Shown: in pieces, positions 59,087 to 64,000 of the stretch
Layout of the letters: each line of letters begins with the position of its first letter
Numbering within the stretch: position 1 is the first letter of the stretch
Origin: Streptomyces globisporus
GTDB lineage: Bacteria; Actinomycetota; Actinomycetes; Streptomycetales; Streptomycetaceae
Length of the DNA: 64,000 nt
Assembly (NCBI GenBank): GCA_014649555.1
Contig: BMTG01000006.1
Coordinates: forward strand, 310,001 to 374,000
Reading direction: 5' to 3'
Position numbers and translations under genes: made by a program
The notes under the pieces: model-generated
What the model was told of the DNA's origin: nothing
Seen by the model: only the letters and a program-made list of their open reading frames with translations
Databases searched by the model: none

Positions 59087-60640
59087 TCAGTCGCCGAGTG
59101 CGGCGAGCCCCCGCAGCGGCAGGGACCGTCCGGCGCGCGGGACCGTCCACAGGGTCTGCCCGCGTACGCCCCACCGCTCCAGGTGCGCGTTGGCGGCGAG
59201 GAACCCGCTGGTGACCGCGCGTTCCATCAGCGCCACGGGCAGACCGGTGCGGACCAGGTCTCCGGCCACCGTGACGGCGGGATCCGGGCTGCGAACGCTC
59301 GGCCGGTCCCGGTAGCCGCCCACCGGGAACATCGGGCAGTCCGCCCGCCATTCGTGGCGCTCGTCGACCACCCGGGCCCGGGACGTCTCCGGGTAGATCC
59401 GGTGCAGCTGACGGACCGCCTCCGCCTGGACCGCGCCCCGGTCGGCGTCCGGGGAGACGGCGTAGGCGTGCAGTTCCAGAACCGAGCCGCCCGTGCGCCG
59501 GGCCCAGCGCGCCGCCTCGCCCTCCCAGCGGTCCAGGACGCTCACGTTGTCCAGCGGGCCGTAGCCGCTGGTGCCGAGGAACCCGGGCCGGTCGGGCGCC
59601 ATCGGGCGGTCCAGCCAGAGCCGTGACACCAGGAACGGCGGAGCGGTCCGCAACTGGTCGATCCGAGCGCGCCAGTCCGAGTCACCCAGCTCAGGAGAGG
59701 CGGCTGCGACCTGGCGCAGTCCGGCGCCGTCAAGGGCGAGGACGAGTGCGTCGCAGCGCGTGGTGTCCTGATCGGTGGTGACGTTGAGGCCGCCGTCGGG
59801 CTGCGGGCGCACCTGGCGGACGGGGGTGCTCGTGCGCACGGAGACGCCGTGACGCTCCAGGTAACCGCGCAAGGGGTCCCACAGTGCGGTGGGGAAGGGT
59901 TCGTCGGGGACGTCGAAGAGCAGGCCCTCGCTGGATCCGAGGAAGTAGATGTGGAACATCAGGACCAGCTCCGCGGCCGACAGTTCACGCGGGTCGGCGA
60001 AGAAGCTGCGGGAGAAGACCTCGAAGGCCAGGTGGTGGGCGGCCTCGGGGAAGCGGATGCGGGCGAGGAAGTCGTGGGCGCTGACCCCGTCGAGTTGCTC
60101 GTAGACCTCCGGCACGCGCACGTCCAGCAGCGGCAGCGCGGCGCGCGGACTCATCCTGGCCAGGTCGCGGAACCCGAAGGTCGGGCTGAGCGCGACGAAG
60201 CCGAGAGCGCTGAGCGGTGGGGTGCGCGGTACGCGCGCGAAGCTGTCGTGCAGTCCGGAGCTGTGCCGCAGGGGGTAGTCGGGCAGTGGTGTCAGTGAGT
60301 CGAGCCCGGGGTCGACCCGGCGTAGCAGCCCGCGAAGGTTGTAGTACTGCCGGAAGAAGGCGTGGAAGCCGCGGCTCATGGTGACGGTCGAACCGTCCGC
60401 GAGCCGGGTCGGCCACCCCGCCAGCCGCCCGCCGAGATCCGGCGCGCTCTCGTAGAGGGTGACACGCACGCCCCGCTCGGCCAGTCCGGTGGCGGCAGCG
60501 ATGCCGGCCAGGCCGCCGCCGACGACCGCGGCGGCAGGAGCCTGGCCCGTGAGACGGTCCCGGCCGCCGTGCGCGTGGACCACGGCGGCCCGCCGGTCCC
60601 GGCCGTGTCGGCTGCCGGGGCCGTTTTGCCTCCGCGCCAT
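59087..60640 (-). CDS. crtU: Carotene desaturase/methyltransferase (isorenieratene synthase-type)
   Basis: A 517-residue FAD protein. The dinucleotide fold AAVVGGGLAGIAAATGLAERGVRVTLYESAPDLGGRLAGWPTRL starts at about residue 36, after a basic N-terminus. SRGFHAFFRQYYNLRGLLRRVDP, the FRDLARMSPRAAL region and PVALMERAVTSGFLAANAHL are characteristic of CrtU, which aromatises beta-ionone rings to the phi end group with a methyl shift. GGAGG precedes the ATG. The start overlaps the crtT stop by one base (TGATG). It is the last gene of the leftward operon crtY-crtT-crtU. Confidence 0.9.
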   Translation of the reverse strand: MARRQNGPGSRHGRDRRAAVVHAHGGRDRLTGQAPAAAVVGGGLAGIAAATGLAERGVRVTLYESAPDLGGRLAGWPTRLADGSTVTMSRGFHAFFRQYYNLRGLLRRVDPGLDSLTPLPDYPLRHSSGLHDSFARVPRTPPLSALGFVALSPTFGFRDLARMSPRAALPLLDVRVPEVYEQLDGVSAHDFLARIRFPEAAHHLAFEVFSRSFFADPRELSAAELVLMFHIYFLGSSEGLLFDVPDEPFPTALWDPLRGYLERHGVSVRTSTPVRQVRPQPDGGLNVTTDQDTTRCDALVLALDGAGLRQVAAASPELGDSDWRARIDQLRTAPPFLVSRLWLDRPMAPDRPGFLGTSGYGPLDNVSVLDRWEGEAARWARRTGGSVLELHAYAVSPDADRGAVQAEAVRQLHRIYPETSRARVVDERHEWRADCPMFPVGGYRDRPSVRSPDPAVTVAGDLVRTGLPVALMERAVTSGFLAANAHLERWGVRGQTLWTVPRAGRSLPLRGLAALGD

Positions 60641-61356
60641 CACGCCTCCTGCGCGGTGCGGCCGACGAAGGTGTGCGTGATGCCGGTCTGCCAGCCGGGC
60701 AGCGGCAGGACGCGGACACCCTGGAATCCGGCTTTTCGTAGCCGTCCGGCGAACTCCGGAGCCGTGTCGAAGGTGTTCACGCTTTCCTGGAGATGGCGGT
60801 ACAGCCACGCGTCCCCGGTGAGCCGTCCGGCGGGCCGGATGATCGTCGAACAGACCGCGTTCCAGACGACCCGGTCCACCGGTGATCCGCCGAGCGTGTA
60901 CTCGTGCACGGCGAGCCGGCCGGACGGGACCAGCAGCCGACGCACCAGGCCCAGCACCGCGTCGGCGTCCTGGACGTTGCGGAGGAGGTAGCCCGCGAAC
61001 ACCGCGTCGAAGGAGCCCGGCGCCAGTCGGTCGGCCAGCGCCTCCGCCGGGGCGTGGACGAACTCGACGTGCGTCAGCCGGGGTTTGGCCGCCGCCCGCT
61101 CCAGCATCCCCGCGGAGGCGTCGACACCGGTGACGCGGGCGAGCGGGGCGGCGGCGATCAGCGCCTCGGTGGAGGCGCCGGTGCCGCATCCCAGGTCCAG
61201 GACGCGCAGTCCCGCACCGCCGTCCGCCAGGCCGAGACGTCGCGCGGAGCGACGCAGATGCGCGTGGTATCCGGGGCTGGCCGCGACGAGCCGGTCGTAG
61301 GCCGCTGAGCCCCGGTCGAAGGCTTCGGACAGTGTGTCACCGCGCAACAGGGTCAT
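60640..61356 (-). CDS. crtT: Methyltransferase CrtT of the carotenoid cluster
   Basis: A 238-residue class I methyltransferase. SAM motif I is LRVLDLGCGTGASTEALIAAAPLARVTGVDASAGML (about 50-85), and LLRNVQDADAVLGLVRRLLVPSGRLAVHEYTL covers motifs II-III, a pattern shared with UbiE/MenG-like enzymes. In known clusters CrtT has no proven function and is not required for isorenieratene formation; it may modify the end product. ATG 61356 overlaps the crtY stop (ATGA). Confidence 0.88.
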   Translation of the reverse strand: MTLLRGDTLSEAFDRGSAAYDRLVAASPGYHAHLRRSARRLGLADGGAGLRVLDLGCGTGASTEALIAAAPLARVTGVDASAGMLERAAAKPRLTHVEFVHAPAEALADRLAPGSFDAVFAGYLLRNVQDADAVLGLVRRLLVPSGRLAVHEYTLGGSPVDRVVWNAVCSTIIRPAGRLTGDAWLYRHLQESVNTFDTAPEFAGRLRKAGFQGVRVLPLPGWQTGITHTFVGRTAQEA

Positions 61357-62591
61357 GAGCTGCTCTCTTCCGGAGGGAGGGGTGGGGGAGGGAGGGGCCG
61401 GGGTGGACGGCGAGGGACGAAAGGGAGTTCGGCGACGGTCCGCAGCATGGGCACGACGGGTGTCCGCGCCCCGATGAGCAGGTCCTCGTGCCAGCGGGAA
61501 CCGCCGTCCAGGAAGGTCAGCAGTCGTTCGACGGGTACGCCGCGGAAGAGACGGCTGAAGAAGTCCGGCCCGTCGATCCTGCCGGTGTCCAGCGCCCGCA
61601 GCATCACCGCGTCCATCGCCCGCGCCCGCAGCCCGTGGGCGGGAGGCACCCGCAGGGGCATGCCCGAGCGCAGCCGGCCGGCCACGGCACGGCTCTGCCG
61701 TTGGATCGCGGCGAAGGTGTACCCCGTCGAGGGGCGGGTCGCGCCACCCGCGGTCCCGATGCGGTACACCGAACGCCCTACGCGGTGCGGGAAGCGGCCG
61801 TCGGTCATGGGAATGACCCCGTGCTCACGCGCCGTCACCTCGAACGTCCCCAGGCCGAGGATCTCCCGGGTGTACCGGTCCAGGGCCCGCCGGTAGCCCT
61901 CGGAGGTCAGCGGCGCGGGGGAGAACTCCGTGTATTCGACGAGCGCGATGTGCGGGTCGAGCGGCAGAACGTATCCGAAAGACAGGCCCCGCTCGGGCTG
62001 GGATGTGCGGAAGTCCATCAGGTCCGGTACGGCCGGGTCGAACACGGGTCGTTCGGCTCTGACGAACCAGCCGGTGAAGTGCTGGAGCAGCGTGGTGCGG
62101 GAGGACGGCAGAACCCGGGGCGGACGGGAGTCGAACACGTAGCGGCCACGTACCAGGGCGCGTTCCCCGGCCCGGTCCTGGACGTGGACCTCGGCCCCGC
62201 CGCCGGGGATGTCGCGTACCGAACTCACCGTGGCCGCCACCCTTCGCACCCCGGGCGCACCGGAGAGCCGCCGGTGCACGAGAGCCTCGAAGTCGTCGGA
62301 ACGCAGCATCTTGTAGCGCAGCCGCGGCAGCCCGGCCACCACGGTCCCGCCGTCAGCGGCGCGCACCCGCAGCCGGGACCAGGAGGCGGTCAGCGACGCG
62401 TCGTAGGGCCCCGACTCCGGCTCCCAGAAGCACCAGGTCCGCCGCGGCGGACTCAGCCGACCCGGCGGCGCGTCGACGACCACCACGGACAGCGGGCGGC
62501 CGCCGGGCGCGCACAGGTGGTGGGCCATGCTGAGACCGGCCGCCCCGGCCCCGACGATGACCACATCGACCTCGGCGAAATCAGCTGGCAC
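61353..62591 (-). CDS. crtY: Lycopene beta-cyclase
   Basis: A 412-residue FAD/NAD-type cyclase. DVVIVGAGAAGLSMAHHLC is the dinucleotide site; PRRTWCFWEPESGPYD, RLRYKMLRSDDFEALV and the conserved PMTDGRFPHRVGRSVYRIGTAGGATRPSTGYTFAAIQRQS are diagnostic of CrtY/CrtL cyclases that form the beta rings of beta-carotene. The GTG at 62591 is preferred for its GGGAGAGG ribosome site 5 nt upstream; ATG 62612 would add seven residues. The C-terminus is Pro-rich. It leads the leftward operon with crtT and crtU and is divergent from a STAS gene. Confidence 0.9.
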   Translation of the reverse strand: MPADFAEVDVVIVGAGAAGLSMAHHLCAPGGRPLSVVVVDAPPGRLSPPRRTWCFWEPESGPYDASLTASWSRLRVRAADGGTVVAGLPRLRYKMLRSDDFEALVHRRLSGAPGVRRVAATVSSVRDIPGGGAEVHVQDRAGERALVRGRYVFDSRPPRVLPSSRTTLLQHFTGWFVRAERPVFDPAVPDLMDFRTSQPERGLSFGYVLPLDPHIALVEYTEFSPAPLTSEGYRRALDRYTREILGLGTFEVTAREHGVIPMTDGRFPHRVGRSVYRIGTAGGATRPSTGYTFAAIQRQSRAVAGRLRSGMPLRVPPAHGLRARAMDAVMLRALDTGRIDGPDFFSRLFRGVPVERLLTFLDGGSRWHEDLLIGARTPVVPMLRTVAELPFVPRRPPRPLPPPPLPPEESSS

Positions 62592-62840
62592 AGCACCCTC
62601 TCCCACGGACATGGGCCACGCCCGCACCCGACGTCGGTTACCCACGCAAGACATACATAGTCAGACGGAGGTGTCGCGCGGCGTGACACGCGCAGAAGAG
62701 CGCGCCTCCGTGCTGCACTGAGCGCCGTGCTGCAGTTTTCCGAGGCGAGGCGGAAACGGGGCGCGCAAGGGCGGGCCCGCGGCTGTACCAGGGGATTACC
62801 GGTCTCGCGTACGCCCGACGGAACGGGGAAGACGGCTTGG

Positions 62841-63257
62841 ATGAGCACATCCGAAGGATCTTTTTCGCTGATATCGCCGAAACCGGGGGTCCTCGTCTTC
62901 AGCGTCGCCGGTGATGTCGACATCGACAACAGCGACCTGGCGGAGGAATGGGCAGAGCGGGTTCGGCTCAACGATGGCGAACTCACTGTGGTGGATCTGA
63001 GCGAGTCCACCTTCATGAGTTCCGACTTTCTGAACATTCTGCTGGGACTACGGCAGGACCACGAGGACCGAGGGCGGGTCCTCGTCCTCGTCGCCTCCCG
63101 TCATGCCGCCGCCAGGTCACCGCTCGAGACAACGGGTCTGAGCAGGTTCTTCACCATCGCACCCGACCTCGCGAGCGCCCTCAGCCTGGGGAGACACCGA
63201 CATGGCAGTGGTGAGGAGCTGAAGGGCGCAGGGCCGCCGCCCTCCGCGGCAGTCTAG
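62841..63257 (+). CDS. STAS-domain anti-sigma factor antagonist
   Basis: A 138-residue STAS domain: KPGVLVFSVAGDVDIDNSDLAEEWAERVRLNDGELTVVDLSESTFMSSDFLNILLGLRQ. The phosphorylatable Ser is expected in FMSSDFL. A short Gly/Pro tail follows. It is divergent from crtY, so a link between a stress or light sigma switch and the carotenoid genes is possible, but only position supports it. GGGGAA lies about 10 nt before the ATG. Confidence 0.85.
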   Translation: MSTSEGSFSLISPKPGVLVFSVAGDVDIDNSDLAEEWAERVRLNDGELTVVDLSESTFMSSDFLNILLGLRQDHEDRGRVLVLVASRHAAARSPLETTGLSRFFTIAPDLASALSLGRHRHGSGEELKGAGPPPSAAV

Positions 63258-63652
63258 GGACTCCTCCGGTGTGAAATAGCCCACCGGGGGAGTGCTCGAT
63301 GGTGCCGCTAAAGCGTGCTTCAACTGATCCGATCTGCTCGGAACCGCTGAGGGAAGCTGGTTTCGGCCGTCGACTCTCGATCGTGAATCCTGCCGCTTCC
63401 CAGGGGTGGACGGGGCCTTCGTCCACCCCTGGGGGAAAATCATTCGGTACTCCCGCAGGTCTGGTAAATCTATGGCGTCGGCTTGCCTCGCAGCAGCAGC
63501 CTGCTTTGGGGCGACAGTTTCGAACTCTTGCTCGCGGGAACTCAGGGTGGGCCCCGACGACGATCTGGCGACGGGCCCGGTGATCGCCTTGGGGGCGGCG
63601 GGGCCGGTTAAGCCGCCTATGTGACCTCGACTACGAGGTTCAGGAGGAACGA
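63258..63652. other. 395-bp region without a gene
   Basis: It contains one strong hairpin (63399-63433) and the promoter region of the next gene; no other feature is seen. Confidence 0.55.
63399..63433 (+). terminator. Terminator downstream of the STAS gene
   Basis: CCCAGGGGTGGACG (63399-63412) and CGTCCACCCCTGGG (63420-63433) pair perfectly around a 7-nt loop and are followed by GGAAAAT. It is 142 nt after the STAS stop. Confidence 0.75.
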
Positions 63653-64000
63653 GTGACGACCGACTGTCCCGGGCAGGACGAGCTTCTGCTGCCACCCCTG
63701 AGTCCGGAGTTCCGCACGGGTGACCTGTTCACGAACTTCGTGGCGGAAGAAGCCGCGCGGATTCCCCTGCCCGGCGAAGCGACAACCGCCCGCTTCGCTG
63801 CGCTGACGGAACTGGGCCGCAGGGACCTGTCCCTGGCCCGGCTCGCGGAGGGCCACCTCGATGCTGCGGCGATCCTGTACGAGATGGAGCGCGCACTTCC
63901 CGCTCCGGCCGAGCGGTGGGGAGTGTGGGCGGCACGCCCCCCGGGCCCCGGCCTCACGGCCCGCCCGACAGGAGCGGGGTGGCGGCTGGACGGCACCAAG
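63653..64000 (+). CDS. Acyl-CoA dehydrogenase-like protein, N-terminal part (truncated by window edge)
   Basis: GTG 63653 has AGGAGGA upstream and opens a frame that runs to the window end (116 codons). The segment ARFAALTELGRRDLSLARLAEGHLDAAAIL is characteristic of the N-terminal helical domain of acyl-CoA dehydrogenases, where it lies before the FAD region; GVWAARPPGPGLTARPTGAGWRLDGTK is the beginning of the middle beta domain. The substrate cannot be judged from this part. Confidence 0.75.
   Translation, partial: MTTDCPGQDELLLPPLSPEFRTGDLFTNFVAEEAARIPLPGEATTARFAALTELGRRDLSLARLAEGHLDAAAILYEMERALPAPAERWGVWAARPPGPGLTARPTGAGWRLDGTK

Overview
The window is about 64 kb of very GC-rich DNA with strong G/C bias at third codon positions, GGAGG-type ribosome sites, many GTG starts, a gamma-butyrolactone (A-factor type) signalling locus and an isorenieratene-type carotenoid cluster. 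Together these point to a Streptomyces chromosome or a very close relative. It reads as accessory or regulatory chromosome rather than housekeeping core. No rRNA, tRNA, CRISPR array, complete insertion sequence or attachment site was recognised.

Layout. 0-6.6 kb: the tail of an AraC/GlxA-type regulator, then a signalling locus: scbR-like receptor, divergent scbA-like synthase with a near-consensus ARE operator between them, an NmrA-like reductase and a second ScbR-like receptor with its own ARE. A methyltransferase and an XRE/MmyB regulator facing a zinc alcohol dehydrogenase follow. 6.7-16.3 kb: a FUSC-family membrane protein with a small tandem-repeat ORF apparently coupled in front, an FAD oxidase/TetR divergon with a double operator, an odd secreted esterase, an AI-2E-family permease and a HelD-like RNA polymerase motor with strong upstream palindromes. 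16.3-33.3 kb: paired enzyme/regulator units (GH30-TetR, MerR-tandem hydrolase, ohr-ohrR, MFS-TetR under a perfect 32-bp palindrome, MFS-XRE/cupin), then a secreted sugar dehydrogenase facing a GH6 cellobiohydrolase with CebR boxes. 33.3-46.2 kb: an iron-box-controlled HtaA haem-binding protein, an ECF42 sigma factor with its DGPF protein and a probable autoregulated promoter, a saccharopine-dehydrogenase-like oxidoreductase with TetR, an AlkZ-like protein, and a 1000-residue secreted PA14-propeller-CBM6-DUF1080 protein. 46.4-51.4 kb: a partner-switching cassette (STAS protein, HATPase, PAS-GAF-GAF-PP2C phosphatase). 51.4-54.3 kb: a sparse, decayed stretch with a cupin gene, one tiny ORF and a remnant of a Y-family DNA polymerase. 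54.3-62.6 kb: the convergent crtEIBV and crtYTU operons, each with overlapping stop/start codons. 62.8-64 kb: another STAS protein and the start of an acyl-CoA dehydrogenase.

How it works together. The locus is dominated by one-component regulators sitting beside the gene they probably control, often with a visible palindrome: ARE, TetR, OhrR and CebR sites and a DmdR iron box. Several genes have a -10 box 6-7 nt before the start codon, suggesting leaderless transcripts. Functions come from recognised motifs and context; no database search was run.
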